Shown: positions 9,990-20,160, counted from the stretch's first letter. The stretch is 64,000 nt of DNA from Shewanella sp. MBTL60-112-B2 (GCF_019655055.1 NZ_BPFA01000004.1:124001-188000); one strand, 5' to 3'. The notes: generated by a model not told the origin, from the sequence alone. Numbers and translations: made by a program.

Positions 9990-10376
9990 ATGCGTAATGG
10001 ATTTTTGCTGCTAGCAGCATTGAGTGGTTTTATTGCTGTCGCGTTAGGGGCATTTGGTGCTCATGGACTAAAGAATGTAGCACCGCCTGAGTTGATAGCC
10101 ATCTTTAACTTAGGTGTCGAATACCAGTTTTATCATACATTCGCCTTAATTGTGGTGGCGTTTTCTGGCCACTGGATTAAATCACGGCTACTCGATTGGG
10201 CCGGTTATCTGTTTATTGCTGGCATCATCTTGTTCTCTGGCTCACTTTATTTATATGCATTAATTGGTGCAAAATGGACTGGGCCCGTGACCCCAATGGG
10301 GGGAGTGTGTTTCTTACTCGGCTGGCTATTAATTGCCGTTGCGGTATGGCGTAACCGAGTTAAAGAGCTCGATTAG
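9990..10376 (+). CDS. DUF423 family inner-membrane protein (YgdD-like)
   Basis: A 128-residue hydrophobic protein with about four membrane helices, starting at residues 5-25. The N-terminus (LSGFIAVALGAFGAHGLK) and the central EYQFYHTFALI are signatures of DUF423. GGAGG lies 5 bp before the ATG. The same gene sits between gcvA and rlmM in E. coli (ygdD). Its molecular role is not established. Confidence 0.9.
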   Translation: MRNGFLLLAALSGFIAVALGAFGAHGLKNVAPPELIAIFNLGVEYQFYHTFALIVVAFSGHWIKSRLLDWAGYLFIAGIILFSGSLYLYALIGAKWTGPVTPMGGVCFLLGWLLIAVAVWRNRVKELD

Positions 10377-10473
10377 ATGCCACTTACTGATAAGGCTGGC
10401 TATGGGCAGGGGAAAGATAGGACTGAATATTAAATTTTAGACAGTACCCAGCTCAGCTTGAACAGTGTAAAAT

Positions 10474-10505
10474 AGCGGACAACAACTTTGTTGGCCGCTT
10501 TTTTA
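10474..10505 (+). terminator. Terminator after the DUF423 gene
   Basis: Stem AGCGG-CAACAA / TTGTTG-CCGCT followed by a T-run, about 100 bp after the stop codon. It separates the gcvA group from rlmM. Confidence 0.8.
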
Positions 10506-10616
10506 TATCAATTATTCAATAACGCTAATTGTTTTAAGCGCTATGCTTTTGAAGCAACAGTACCATTTTGAACCAAGGTACTTTGATTGATATTATTTTT
10601 ATCTTCAGGAAATTCA

Positions 10617-11699
10617 ATGATAAACCTATTTTTATTTTGCCGTGCTGGCTATGAGAAAGATTGCGCAGCAGAGATCCAAGTGCGCGCAGCTGAGCTCGAT
10701 ATTGGTGGATTTGTAAAAACCAACACCAATGATGCTTATGTGATTTTTCAGTGCTTCCAAGCCGGCGATGCTGAAGTTTTAGCTAAAAATATCAGCCTAG
10801 ACTCACTTATTTTTGCCAGACAGATGTTTGCTGCAAAAGAGTTGCTTAAAGGCCTGCCAGAGCAAGATAGAATTGGCCCAATCGTTGAAGCACTAACGCA
10901 AGTAAACAAAGCGGGTGAGCTGCGTGTTGAAACACCAGATACCAACGAAGCAAAAGAGTTATCTAATTTCTGCCGTAAATTTACTGTACCGCTTAGACAA
11001 GCGTTGAAGAAATCTGGCACCTTGCTTGAAAAAGAAAACCCTAAGCGCCCAATTATTCATGTGTGTTTTGTTGCCTCTGGCCAAGCATATGTTGGTTACT
11101 CTTTGAGTAACAACAGCTCACCTTATTTCATGGGGATCCCAAGACTTAAGATTGCAGCCGATGCGCCGAGTCGCTCAACCTTAAAGCTTGATGAAGCCTT
11201 TATTCACTTCATTCCTAAAGAAGAGCAAGAAACTCGTCTTAGCAGTGGTATGAAAGCAGTGGATCTAGGTGCTTGTCCTGGTGGTTGGACGTATCAGCTA
11301 GTGCGCCGAGGCATGTTTGTTGCGGCAGTCGATAACGGCCCTATGGATCAAGGCTTGATGGACACCGGCCAGGTAAAGCATTACCAAGCCGATGGTTTTA
11401 GATTCGAGCCTCCAAGAAAGAACATTACTTGGTTAGTTTGCGACATGATTGAAAAGCCATCTCGCGTGGCTGAGCTTATCGAAGCTTGGGCAATCAATGG
11501 TTGGTTTAAAGAGTCTATCTTCAACTTAAAACTGCCTATGAAAGCACGTTATAAAGAAGTGTCGACCATTCTAGCTACGATGGAAGAGATCTTAAAAGAA
11601 AACGGCGTTGATGATTTCTCTATCGCCGCTAAGCATCTTTACCATGACCGTGATGAAGTCACTGTTCATCTTTGCTTACGCCCAAGTCAACCTTGGTAA
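10617..11699 (+). CDS. rlmM: 23S rRNA 2'-O-ribose methyltransferase RlmM
   Basis: RlmM methylates the 2'-hydroxyl of C2498 of 23S rRNA using SAM. The 360-residue protein has an N-terminal THUMP-like RNA-binding half and a C-terminal Rossmann methyltransferase with the SAM motif [14 protein letters not shown] near residue 220. The K-D-K-E type residues of 2'-O-methyltransferases are plausible ([20 protein letters not shown]). I chose the ATG at 10617, with AGGA 7 bp upstream, because it gives the family start [16 protein letters not shown]. Confidence 0.95.
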   Translation: MINLFLFCRAGYEKDCAAEIQVRAAELDIGGFVKTNTNDAYVIFQCFQAGDAEVLAKNISLDSLIFARQMFAAKELLKGLPEQDRIGPIVEALTQVNKAGELRVETPDTNEAKELSNFCRKFTVPLRQALKKSGTLLEKENPKRPIIHVCFVASGQAYVGYSLSNNSSPYFMGIPRLKIAADAPSRSTLKLDEAFIHFIPKEEQETRLSSGMKAVDLGACPGGWTYQLVRRGMFVAAVDNGPMDQGLMDTGQVKHYQADGFRFEPPRKNITWLVCDMIEKPSRVAELIEAWAINGWFKESIFNLKLPMKARYKEVSTILATMEEILKENGVDDFSIAAKHLYHDRDEVTVHLCLRPSQPW

Positions 11700-11753
11700 A
11701 AAATAAGCTAAATTGAGAGTAGATTGAATTAAGTCTGTTCGAATGCAGATACA

Positions 11754-11788
11754 AAAAGACCCCATGTGAAAATATGGGGTCTTTTTTA
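11754..11788. terminator. Bidirectional terminator between rlmM and isocitrate dehydrogenase
   Basis: AAAAAGACCCCAT pairs with ATGGGGTCTTTTT around a short loop, with A- and T-runs on both sides, between convergent genes. Confidence 0.85.
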
Positions 11789-11824
11789 TTTAAACGACTA
11801 AATTAATTCAGGCGTTTAAAGTGA

Positions 11825-12835
11825 TTAAGATAAACGTTCAATCACAGATTGAGTGAAATCTGTAGTACCGTGAGTACCGCCAAGATCGCGCGTTGTACGG
11901 TCGCCTTCTTCAATCACTGCGGTAATAGCACTGCGAATTAGCTCAGCTTTATCTGACATACCTAGATATTCAAGCATCTGAATCGATGCCAGCACAACCG
12001 AGGTTGGATTAGCTAGGTTCTTACCTGCGATATCTGGCGCACTGCCGTGAACCGCTTCAAAGATTGCAGCGTCGCTACCTATGTTAGCGCCAGGTGCCAT
12101 ACCTAGACCGCCGACAAGACCAGCACAAAGATCTGATAAGATGTCACCAAATAGGTTAGTGGTGACAATCACGTCGAAGTTTTCTGGATTCATCACCAAC
12201 TTCATACATGTCGCATCAACGATCATCTCTTCCGTTGTGATGTCAGGGTAACGCAGGCTGACTTCACGAGCGACTTTCAAGAACAGGCCTGAAGTTGACT
12301 TCATAATGTTAGCTTTATGAACGATAGTGACCTTTTTACGACCTTCTTTACGAGCAAGTTCATAAGCAAAGGTAGTGATCTGCTCTGCGCCTTGACGAGT
12401 AATGATACTGGTCGCTTCAGCTGTTGCACCGTCTTCAGAGACAGTTTGACCTAGGCCTGAATACATACCTTCGGTGTTTTCACGTACTGTGATGATGTCG
12501 ATATTGTCATAACGAGCCTGTGTGCCTTTAAAAGACAGTACCGGGCGTACGTTTGCATAAAGGCTGAATTGCTTACGTAGGCTAACATTTATCGATGTGA
12601 AACCTTCACCGACCGGAGTCGTTAAAGGGCCTTTAAGAGTAATACGATTTTTTTCGATAAGCTCGAGGGTGCGCTGGGGTAATAATTCACCGTGCTTCTC
12701 TAAAGCAGTTAAGCCCGCATCTGCAAACTCATACTCGAAATCACAACCTGCTTTATCAAGGATCTTAATTGCTGAGTCGATAATGCTTGGGCCAATCCCA
12801 TCACCAGGGATAACGGTTATAGTTCTTTTTGTCAT
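11825..12835 (-). CDS. NAD-type isocitrate dehydrogenase (short isocitrate/isopropylmalate family)
   Basis: This enzyme oxidatively decarboxylates isocitrate to 2-oxoglutarate in the TCA cycle. At 336 residues it belongs to the short beta-decarboxylating dehydrogenases related to mitochondrial NAD-IDH, not to the roughly 415-residue NADP-type Icd of E. coli. Visible motifs are VIPGDGIGP at the start, the substrate region NVSLRKQFSLYANVRPV, the metal-binding TTNLFGDILSD, and the nucleotide loop EAVHGSAPDIAGK. I chose the ATG at 12835, which has AGGA 7 bp upstream. NAD preference is inferred from the subfamily. Confidence 0.88.
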   Translation of the reverse strand: MTKRTITVIPGDGIGPSIIDSAIKILDKAGCDFEYEFADAGLTALEKHGELLPQRTLELIEKNRITLKGPLTTPVGEGFTSINVSLRKQFSLYANVRPVLSFKGTQARYDNIDIITVRENTEGMYSGLGQTVSEDGATAEATSIITRQGAEQITTFAYELARKEGRKKVTIVHKANIMKSTSGLFLKVAREVSLRYPDITTEEMIVDATCMKLVMNPENFDVIVTTNLFGDILSDLCAGLVGGLGMAPGANIGSDAAIFEAVHGSAPDIAGKNLANPTSVVLASIQMLEYLGMSDKAELIRSAITAVIEEGDRTTRDLGGTHGTTDFTQSVIERLS

Positions 12836-13073
12836 GGATAGTCCTACCACGGTTAGGCGTTACTGCAATTGTCTGACCATGTCTTGGGACACGGAAAGTG
12901 ACTTGGAATTTTTCTTTTTGTTCGATCTATTTTAAACACTTTTAAACAACTTTTACAGGAAAGAGTGAGCAATCTCACGTTTTTTTCTGTAGGGTAACTT
13001 GCATAAATACCTGCTTATGACGATGATTGTTCGTTAGAAGGTTAAAAAGTCTACTTTAGTCTAATAATAAATA

Positions 13074-15881
13074 ATGAGGAAGACCTTGAAGTCATTACCT
13101 ATCACATCTCTATTACTATTCTCGACGAGTTTGTTATCTGCAAACTTATTGGCGGCGACAAATCGAATAACCCCTGACGATATCATGCGATTTGAATCGC
13201 TAAAAAATCCTGTGATCTCAGATACTGGCAATATGCTAGCAGTCGAGGTTACACCAGATCGTGGTGATAGCCATGGTCTTGTCAAAAACCTTAGTGCGAA
13301 TAATGAGTTTAGTGTAAAAGGCGGCAGCAATCCAAAAATTAGCCACGATGGTCGTTTTGTTGCATTCGTCGATGCCATCCCTTTACTCGACTCCGAGAAG
13401 GCGAGCAGTAAAGCCAAGAAGAAACTCAAGTCCGGCTTGGTGTTACTAGATACCAGTACGGGTGAAGAACAGCGATTTGAACGTGTAAAATCATTTGAAT
13501 TCAATGAGAAAGGTACGCATCTAGCTATTTGGTTTGAAGCAGAAGAATCGAAAAAAGACGATAAAACAGAAGATAAGACTCAAAGCAGTAAAAGTGATGT
13601 AAAAGTCGATAAAGATGACAAAGGTTCTAAAGTTGAGCTGATTTCGCTTAATAGCCTGAAATCAATCACTTTTAAAGATGTTACAGCCATTAGTTTTGAC
13701 AACTCAGGACTTAACTTTGCTTTAGCAATAAATAATATTGAAACCAATAAGCACGAGTTGAGAGTGGTTAAACTGGCAGATAATACTGCATCGATAGTTC
13801 ACAGTTTAAAACAACAGCAGTTTGGCTCGATAGCCTTATCTGATGATGGCAAGTATTTAGGCTTTACTAATGGTGATGCAAAGGCTGAACTTTTTGGTCG
13901 CGAATATAAACTGTCGTTATTGAATCTTGAAAACGGTCAAATTATTGAAACTGCTAAATCACAAGACTGGACGTTAAACCGTTACACGACATTGCGTTTC
14001 TCTGATGATAGCCAACGCTTATTCTTTGGCCGTGTACCGCAAGTGAGCCAGCAGTTGCAAGTGGCTAAATATGAAGAGCAGGCAGATCTGTTTGATAAAC
14101 AGGTTATCACCTCAAATCGTGCACTTAGAGTATGGCATGGTGAGGATCCACGTATTAAGCCTCATGAAGTCAAACAGTATAAAAAAGAGCTTAAGCGCAC
14201 TTATTTAGCGGTACTGCATGTTAACGGTAATAACTTGGTACAACTTGCTGATCTTAATGTGCCAGACGTAGAAGTGCAGCAGCAGAAACGTTTTGCACTG
14301 GCCAGCTCTGATCTGCCATATCGTAAGATGATCACTTGGGCCGGTTTTTATCGCGATTATTACCTAGTTGATTTAAATACTGGACGTAAGATCCCGTTAC
14401 TCACTCAGCAAAGTAGCTCTGAAGAGCCTAGTTTGTCGCCAGCTGAGAAATTTGTTTCCTACTACTTACATGGCAACGTCTTCCTGTATGAAATAGCTCA
14501 AGATAGGCGTACAAACATCACCAAAACATTAGGTGTTTCTTTTGCCGATGAAGATCACGATTATCCATCAAACGCACCAAGCTATGGCTTAGGGCCTTGG
14601 ATTAGCGAAGATACAGGCCTGCTACTGTATGATAAATTTGATATCTGGCAGATCCATACGGGGTCTCATGATGCATTCAAGTTAACAGCCGGTGAAGGCC
14701 GCAAGCAAGGAGTGCAATATCGAGTAACCGGCTTAGTTGATGATAAAGACCAGCCAACTGTGTTTAAGAGCGATGAAAAAATTCTTTTACATGGTTACAG
14801 TGATATCGATAAAGGTGACGGTTTTTATCAGGCTCAAATCGGTGTTGCTGGCGTCAGCCCTTTGATGGAAGGAGACTATAAACTTAAACTTTTAGCCCGC
14901 AGTAAAGATGCACAAACGATAGTGTATTCCAAAGAGCAATATGATTTGTTCCCTGATCTTTACACTGCTAATTACGACACGCCACAAAAAGCAGTGCGTC
15001 AGACAGAGTTTGACCAACAGCGTCAAGGCTTTAACTGGAGCCAGTCTGAGTTGGTTCAATGGACCAATGGCGACGGTAAACCGCTTGATGGGGTTTTGAT
15101 CAAACCAACAAACTATGTCGAAGGTCAGCGTTATCCTGTGCTGGTCTACTTCTATCGCTTTATGAGTGACAGGTTGCATGCCTTCCCACAGATGAAGCTC
15201 AACCACCGTCCAAACTTTGCATGGTACGCCGACAATGGCTACGCAGTATTCTTACCCGATATTCGCTTTGAAGTTGGTTACCCAGGTGAAACCTCGGTGC
15301 AAGCCTTAACCTCTGGTGTGCAGCACCTTATCGATATTGGGGTTGCCGATCCACAAGCGGTAGGCATTCAAGGACACTCTTGGGCTGGTTATCAAACGGC
15401 ATTCGCCGTGACCAAAACTAATATATTTAAAGCGGCTGTGACAGGTGCGCCAGTGTCGAATATGACAAGTGCATACAGCGGTATTCGCCATGGTAGCGGC
15501 CTCGCTAGGCAGTTTCAGTATGAAACGGGTCAGAGTCGTATTGGCGAGAGCTTATTTAAATCGCCACAGTTGTACATAGAGAACTCTCCGGTATTTTACG
15601 CAGAGCGTATTAAAACACCTATGATGATCATGTTTGGTGATAAAGATGATGCGGTTCCTTGGGAACAAGGGGTTGAAATGTACTTGGCGATGCGCCGTGC
15701 AGGTAAAGACGTAGTGTTCTTACAGTATCAAGATGAGCCACATCACCTTAAGAAGTACCCTAACAAGCTCGATTACAGTATTCGAATGATGGAGTACTTC
15801 GACCATTATCTAAAGGGCAAGCCAGCGCCTAAGTGGTTAAGTGAAGGTGAAGCCTATACTGAGTACAAAAAGGCTGACTAA
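13074..15881 (+). CDS. Secreted S9 (prolyl oligopeptidase family) peptidase
   Basis: A 935-residue serine peptidase with an N-terminal signal peptide (about residues 1-27, ending LLAA), so it is probably periplasmic or exported. Residues 40-650 look like a beta-propeller gate, interrupted at about 165-185 by a charged K/D/S-rich insertion. The C-terminal alpha/beta hydrolase domain carries GIQGHSWAGYQTAF (nucleophile Ser near 768), FGDKDDAVPW (Asp near 856) and DEPHHLKK (His near 889). It probably degrades short peptides. A terminator follows directly. Confidence 0.9.
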   Translation: MRKTLKSLPITSLLLFSTSLLSANLLAATNRITPDDIMRFESLKNPVISDTGNMLAVEVTPDRGDSHGLVKNLSANNEFSVKGGSNPKISHDGRFVAFVDAIPLLDSEKASSKAKKKLKSGLVLLDTSTGEEQRFERVKSFEFNEKGTHLAIWFEAEESKKDDKTEDKTQSSKSDVKVDKDDKGSKVELISLNSLKSITFKDVTAISFDNSGLNFALAINNIETNKHELRVVKLADNTASIVHSLKQQQFGSIALSDDGKYLGFTNGDAKAELFGREYKLSLLNLENGQIIETAKSQDWTLNRYTTLRFSDDSQRLFFGRVPQVSQQLQVAKYEEQADLFDKQVITSNRALRVWHGEDPRIKPHEVKQYKKELKRTYLAVLHVNGNNLVQLADLNVPDVEVQQQKRFALASSDLPYRKMITWAGFYRDYYLVDLNTGRKIPLLTQQSSSEEPSLSPAEKFVSYYLHGNVFLYEIAQDRRTNITKTLGVSFADEDHDYPSNAPSYGLGPWISEDTGLLLYDKFDIWQIHTGSHDAFKLTAGEGRKQGVQYRVTGLVDDKDQPTVFKSDEKILLHGYSDIDKGDGFYQAQIGVAGVSPLMEGDYKLKLLARSKDAQTIVYSKEQYDLFPDLYTANYDTPQKAVRQTEFDQQRQGFNWSQSELVQWTNGDGKPLDGVLIKPTNYVEGQRYPVLVYFYRFMSDRLHAFPQMKLNHRPNFAWYADNGYAVFLPDIRFEVGYPGETSVQALTSGVQHLIDIGVADPQAVGIQGHSWAGYQTAFAVTKTNIFKAAVTGAPVSNMTSAYSGIRHGSGLARQFQYETGQSRIGESLFKSPQLYIENSPVFYAERIKTPMMIMFGDKDDAVPWEQGVEMYLAMRRAGKDVVFLQYQDEPHHLKKYPNKLDYSIRMMEYFDHYLKGKPAPKWLSEGEAYTEYKKAD

Positions 15882-15899
15882 GCCAGATTGTTAACTTTT

Positions 15900-15930
15900 A
15901 AAAAACCGAGATGTTTATCTCGGTTTTTTT
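15900..15930 (+). terminator. Terminator of the S9 peptidase gene
   Basis: AAAAACCGAGAT / ATCTCGGTTTTT stem with a long T-run, 18 bp after the stop codon. Confidence 0.85.
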
Positions 15931-16010
15931 TGTCTTGAAAATTAGACTGAGAGTGTAAACTGAATCGTAGTCGCTCAATTTTTAATGAATGATTATATGG
16001 GAGAGTAAAA

Positions 16011-16652
16011 ATGGATGGAATTTGGATACACTTTGCTACGGTGTTTATGGGCTTTTTTGCGATTATGAATCCTGTTGCCAATGTGCCAATCTTTCTTGGG
16101 CTAACCTCTAACTATGATGAGAAGACAACTCGAGCCATCGCTTTTAGAGCGCTAATAATTGCGTTTGCCATCACCTGTATCTTTGCGATTTCTGGCCAGC
16201 TTATTTTTAATCTGTTTGGTATTTCCTTACCTGCTTTTAGAATTACCGGTGGCTTGTTGATATTTTTAATTGGTTTCCATATGTTGCAGGGCAATCAATC
16301 GACTGTTCACCATGATAAAGAGTCGCCTAGTGGTGAGTCACTTGAAACCAAGTTGAGTGTTGCTGTATCTCCACTAGCTTTACCTATTTTGGCGGGGCCG
16401 GGCACTATCACGACAGCGATGAACTTTACTGCTGCTGGTGGTGGTGTGCCAGAGCTTGTGAGCACCATAGTTTCGTTTGTTTTGTTATGTTTGATTACTT
16501 ATATTAGTTTTATTTTTGGTGGGCGCTTAGTGAGTTATTTAGGCAGCGCTGCGCTTGGGGCTATCACAAGGATGATGGGACTCATTCTTGCCGTTATCGG
16601 AACTCAGATGGCTGTAGAAGGCTTACAGGGAGCTTTTAAAGTGCTAGGTTAG
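16011..16652 (+). CDS. MarC family integral membrane protein (UPF0056)
   Basis: A 213-residue protein with about six membrane helices. The start (IHFATVFMGFFAIMNPVANV) and the central ILAGPGTITTAM are hallmarks of the MarC/YchE/YhgN family, whose transport role is still unproven; the original link to antibiotic resistance in E. coli was not upheld. A GGGAGAG ribosome-binding site lies 8 bp before the ATG. It appears to be a single gene. Confidence 0.9.
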   Translation: MDGIWIHFATVFMGFFAIMNPVANVPIFLGLTSNYDEKTTRAIAFRALIIAFAITCIFAISGQLIFNLFGISLPAFRITGGLLIFLIGFHMLQGNQSTVHHDKESPSGESLETKLSVAVSPLALPILAGPGTITTAMNFTAAGGGVPELVSTIVSFVLLCLITYISFIFGGRLVSYLGSAALGAITRMMGLILAVIGTQMAVEGLQGAFKVLG

Positions 16653-16768
16653 CCGAATGTCTGTAACAAAGATGTTAAGGTGTGAAAGGTAATTTCAGTG
16701 GATAAAAAGTTTTAATAAGCATGCCTTATTAATGAACTAAGATTTGTGTTCATCAACAAGGAGCGTAT

Positions 16769-16981
16769 ATGAATACCCAAAGAGCCATTTTAATGAGTTT
16801 GTTTGTGCTTGCTTTACCACTATCGGTTAATGCTAAAGCTTTAGAGGGAGAGCCTGAATGGGAGGCTCGCAAGATAGGTAGTGGAGAAAAGCAAACAGAG
16901 AGAGAACGTTTATTGCTAGAGCTAAAGCGATTGCAAGAGGCTGAAAGAGCTGAACAGGAGCGCTTAGATAACGATGCTTAG
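16769..16981 (+). CDS. Small predicted periplasmic helical protein
   Basis: A 70-residue protein I do not recognise. Residues 1-22 form a signal peptide (cleavage after NAKA or nearby), followed by a highly charged E/R/L-rich stretch (about residues 40-66) likely to form one long helix or coiled coil. AAGGAG lies 7 bp before the ATG. The 3' end runs into imperfect copies of GCTTAGATAA, so the C-terminus may vary between strains. Confidence 0.65.
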   Translation: MNTQRAILMSLFVLALPLSVNAKALEGEPEWEARKIGSGEKQTERERLLLELKRLQEAERAEQERLDNDA

Positions 16982-17097
16982 ATAAAGGTGCTTAGTTAGA
17001 CAAAAGCGCTTAGATAACAGCGTTTATTTAATAGTGTTTAGAGATTGACGGTTAAAGCTGTTTAGTAAAAAGCGACTCTTTTCAGGCAGCTAAACAC

Positions 17098-17127
17098 AAA
17101 AAAAGCAGCGATAACTTCGCTGCTTTT
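17098..17127. terminator. Terminator between the small protein gene and the DUF3192 gene
   Basis: AAAAGCAGCGA / TCGCTGCTTTT stem between convergent genes, with A-rich and T-rich flanks that allow use on both strands. Confidence 0.8.
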
Positions 17128-17169
17128 GCTTTATAGTCTGTAAAGCTCGACCGTTATTAGTTAATTAGG

Positions 17170-17556
17170 CTAGCCATCGATAGGGCTTGATAGGTATTGA
17201 TTATAGGTATCTTCACCCCAAGCTATGAGCTTTCCTTGCTTAAACAGCAGTGGTGTACACTCCTCTTTGGAGGTCTCGCCATCTGAAGTTTTATGGTGGG
17301 TTCGGTAAAACAGAACTTCTAAGTTTTGTTCATTAGATATTTTAGCTTCAGTAAAGTCAGCCTTGCCAAACAGGGTTTTAATCTCAGCGATGTTTTGTCC
17401 AATCGCCACTTCGGTCATCATCGCTTTATTATAGGCCTGCCTATCTTCCCAATCCATCTCGTCTGGTGTTGGCTCATAGGTCAGCATAATTACAGCAACG
17501 AAGGCTACGTAAGCGATAAAAATACTGATGACGATGACTGGGAGTTTAGATTTCAT
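17170..17556 (-). CDS. DUF3192 family membrane-anchored protein
   Basis: A 128-residue protein with an N-terminal hydrophobic segment (about residues 5-27) that is probably an uncleaved anchor, followed by a periplasmic domain. The pattern IGQNIAEIKTLFGKADF then LFYRTHHKTSDGETSKEECTPLLF-GKLIAWG fits DUF3192, found in Shewanella and Vibrio; it resembles the small SmpA/BamE-like fold with a conserved Cys. Function unknown. Family assignment is from memory of the motif. Confidence 0.75.
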   Translation of the reverse strand: MKSKLPVIVISIFIAYVAFVAVIMLTYEPTPDEMDWEDRQAYNKAMMTEVAIGQNIAEIKTLFGKADFTEAKISNEQNLEVLFYRTHHKTSDGETSKEECTPLLFKQGKLIAWGEDTYNQYLSSPIDG

Positions 17557-17661
17557 CCTAGCAATGCTTCCTTCATACTATTTCTTCGAAAACGTTAAGA
17601 TACTATCTGACCACGTAATGGTAAATGCCAAAGTGACAACTTTGTGTTAACAAATGTAAGT

Positions 17662-18432
17662 TTATTTGGAGTCAGGCTTTTCGATTCTAAACTGCTTTAA
17701 GTTAACGCTTAGGGGCATATCAGTTTTAAGCTGAACCAGTTTATAGCTTAGGCGCGCCATTTGCTTACCCGCTTCAAGTTTTTTAGCCTGCTTAGATCCT
17801 ACCTTGTCGATAGAGTTATAGATATTTGCTAGAGAGCGATAAATTCTAAGTAACTCAACGGCAGACTTAGGTCCAATACCGGGTACGCCTGGAATTTTAT
17901 TGCCACTATCACCCGCAAGTGCAAGATAATCAATTAACTGATTTCTCTCGATACCTAGCTTTTGTTCCATCTCATCAATCGTTAGGTAGGTTTGATTGAA
18001 GTGATCCCATTGCTTGATATTAGGGTGATTTAATTGGCTGAAACCTTTGTCTGTTGAGACGATAATCGCTTCGCCATCAATTTTTACCAACTTAGTTGCC
18101 AAAGTCGCGATTACGTCGTCAGCTTCAGAGTCTGCATCGACTGAGTGGAGTTGGTGCTCTGCTAGAAAAGCTTTGATGTCATTAAGGCCGTTTGCTAAGG
18201 CCTCTGGCATAGGCTTTCGACCTTTTTTGTAATCCGGGTATAGGTTTTTTCGCCACGAGACTGCATCGCCATCCCATACGATAGCTGCATGAGTTGGCGC
18301 ATGGTATTTAAGCAGTTTGCGACAGGCACCATTTACACGCTCTTTCAGCCCCGTGATATCGGACTCATTAGGTTGTGCGGCGTGGATGCGCCGCACCAAG
18401 TTCATGCCATCGATAATAAGCAGTTTATTCAT
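17662..18432 (-). CDS. xni: Flap endonuclease Xni (ExoIX)
   Basis: Xni is a 5' flap endonuclease related to the 5'-nuclease domain of DNA polymerase I. The 256-residue length matches. It starts MNKLLIIDGMNLVRRIHA, has the metal-binding DADSEADDVIATLA and STDKGFSQL, and a helix-hairpin-helix at IPGVPGIGPKSAVELL. Like E. coli Xni it lacks part of the acidic cluster of Pol I-type 5'-nucleases. ppnN lies upstream on the same strand, separated by a tandem duplication of the ppnN/xni junction. Confidence 0.93.
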   Translation of the reverse strand: MNKLLIIDGMNLVRRIHAAQPNESDITGLKERVNGACRKLLKYHAPTHAAIVWDGDAVSWRKNLYPDYKKGRKPMPEALANGLNDIKAFLAEHQLHSVDADSEADDVIATLATKLVKIDGEAIIVSTDKGFSQLNHPNIKQWDHFNQTYLTIDEMEQKLGIERNQLIDYLALAGDSGNKIPGVPGIGPKSAVELLRIYRSLANIYNSIDKVGSKQAKKLEAGKQMARLSYKLVQLKTDMPLSVNLKQFRIEKPDSK

Positions 18433-18458
18433 TTAATCATTTTCACTTTATAACTTTC

Positions 18459-18732
18459 TACTTTATGACTTTGTAGCAGGGAACGTACTCGCTTACCTGT
18501 AACATTAGATTCATTAGGCTGTGCGGCGCGGTTCCGTTGCTACAAGTTCATGCCATCGATAATTAATAGCTTATTCATTTAATACTCTATGACCTACTTT
18601 ATGACTTTGTAGCAGGGAACGTACTCGCTTACCTGTAACATTAGATTCATTAGGCTGTGCGGCGTGATTCCGTTGCTACAAGTTCATGCCCTCGATAATT
18701 AATAGCTTATTCATTTAATACTCTACGACCTA
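18459..18732. repeat. 136-bp tandem duplication of the ppnN 3' end / xni 5' end
   Basis: Two adjacent 136-bp units (18459-18594 and 18595-18730) lie between xni and ppnN. On the minus strand each begins with a copy of the last codons of ppnN ([11 protein letters not shown] and stop) followed, after about 50 bp, by a copy of the first 12 codons of xni (MNKLLIIDGMNL) that ends in TAG. The two units differ at only a few positions. The intact genes flank the array. Confidence 0.9.
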
Positions 18733-20082
18733 CTTTATGACTTTGTAGCAGGGAACGTACTCGCTTCCCGGTAATTTCATTCGTTGTTGGCTAACAAAGG
18801 CGCCTAAAAGCTCGTCCATTAACCGCATTAGCTCAGGGTCACCCTTGAGCTCGAAGGGACCGTTGGCTTCGATTGCCTTAATGGTATCCATTTTTACATT
18901 ACCGGCTACGATGCCTGAAAATGCTTTACGTAAGTTGGCAGCCAATTCTGCTTTATTAGGTTGAAAGTGCAGATCTAGATTACTCATGACTTCATGGGTT
19001 GGCTCAAAAGGAAGTTGAAACTCAGGCTCAATTTTTAAAGACCACTGGTATTGATATGAATCACCATTTTCTCTGCGGAAGGTCTTGATCTGCTCCATAG
19101 CCTCTTTCTGTATTCGAGCGACTTTAACCGGATCGTTAATAACGATCTGGTATTTACTTTGTGCTTCTTCACCTAATGTTGCACCGATAAACTCATCGAT
19201 TCTTAAGAAGTATTCTTCACTCTCTTTTGGCCCGGTTAGCACGAGAGGGAAGGGGATATTCTGATTATCTTTATTGAGTAAGATACCGAGTAGGTAAAGT
19301 AGCTCTTCTGCCGTGCCCGCTCCACCAGGGAAGATAATTATCCCGTGTCCCAGTCTAACAAAGGCTTCTAAGCGTTTTTCAATATCAGGCAGAATGACTA
19401 ACTCATTCACAATTTGATTTGGTGGCTCAGCAGCAATAATACTAGGTTCAGTAAGACCGATATATCGAGCGGTATTCACTCTTTGTTTGGCATGGCCAAT
19501 GGCGGCACCTTTCATTGGCCCTTCCATTGCGCCTGGTCCACAACCCGTGCATATATCTAGCTGGCGTAATCCGAGCTCATAACCCACTTCTCGGGTGTAT
19601 TGAAATTCGGTTTGATTGATACTGTGTCCACCCCAACAAACAACAATATTGGGATCAAGCATCGGCATTGAGCGTGCGTTACGTAAAATATCAAAAACGA
19701 CGTTGGTGATATGGCTCGCATTCGTTAAGTTGATATGTTTAAGGTTATCGAACTTATCGTTGATATAAACAATATCCCTAAGTACTGCGAATAGGTGTTC
19801 TTGGATCCCGGCGATGATCTCGCCGTCTACGAAGGCTTCTTCGGGTGGATTGGTTAGCTCAATCTTAATGCCTCGCTCACGGCGTAAGACATTAATATTA
19901 AAGTCACTAAAGCGCTCAAAAAGTCCTTGAGCATTATCGCTTTTAAGACCCGATGCGAGTACGGCGAGTGAGCAGCTGCGGTAGAGCTGATAAAGCTCAC
20001 TTTTGGCGTTCTGTTTAAGTCTATCAACTTCCAGTTGCGAAAGTTGATCTAGGCTTCCTCTTGGGCTTATTTTTACTATCAT
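18730..20082 (-). CDS. ppnN: Pyrimidine/purine nucleotide 5'-monophosphate nucleosidase
   Basis: PpnN hydrolyses the N-glycosidic bond of nucleoside monophosphates to base plus ribose 5-phosphate; in E. coli it is activated by (p)ppGpp. The 450-residue length matches the E. coli protein (YgdH). The LOG-type core holds the [16 protein letters not shown] loop near residue 175-190 and the [14 protein letters not shown] motif near 252, with the N- and C-terminal extensions specific to this family. Its 3' end was the source of the adjacent tandem repeat. Confidence 0.94.
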   Translation of the reverse strand: MIVKISPRGSLDQLSQLEVDRLKQNAKSELYQLYRSCSLAVLASGLKSDNAQGLFERFSDFNINVLRRERGIKIELTNPPEEAFVDGEIIAGIQEHLFAVLRDIVYINDKFDNLKHINLTNASHITNVVFDILRNARSMPMLDPNIVVCWGGHSINQTEFQYTREVGYELGLRQLDICTGCGPGAMEGPMKGAAIGHAKQRVNTARYIGLTEPSIIAAEPPNQIVNELVILPDIEKRLEAFVRLGHGIIIFPGGAGTAEELLYLLGILLNKDNQNIPFPLVLTGPKESEEYFLRIDEFIGATLGEEAQSKYQIVINDPVKVARIQKEAMEQIKTFRRENGDSYQYQWSLKIEPEFQLPFEPTHEVMSNLDLHFQPNKAELAANLRKAFSGIVAGNVKMDTIKAIEANGPFELKGDPELMRLMDELLGAFVSQQRMKLPGSEYVPCYKVIK

Positions 20083-20160
20083 AGCAACTCCTTAAGCAGT
20101 GATTAGCAAGCTGTCCCTTATAAAAGAGAGTGGTAACGGGTGTTATCACAAGGGGAGGAA

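Noticed and set aside
12965..12986. Small hairpin GTGAG/CTCAC plus T-run upstream of the S9 peptidase gene
   Set aside because: Only a 5-bp stem in the region between divergent genes; too weak to call a terminator or an RNA gene.
18459..18732. Repeats considered as a CRISPR array
   Set aside because: Units are adjacent without unique spacers and clearly derive from ppnN and xni ends.
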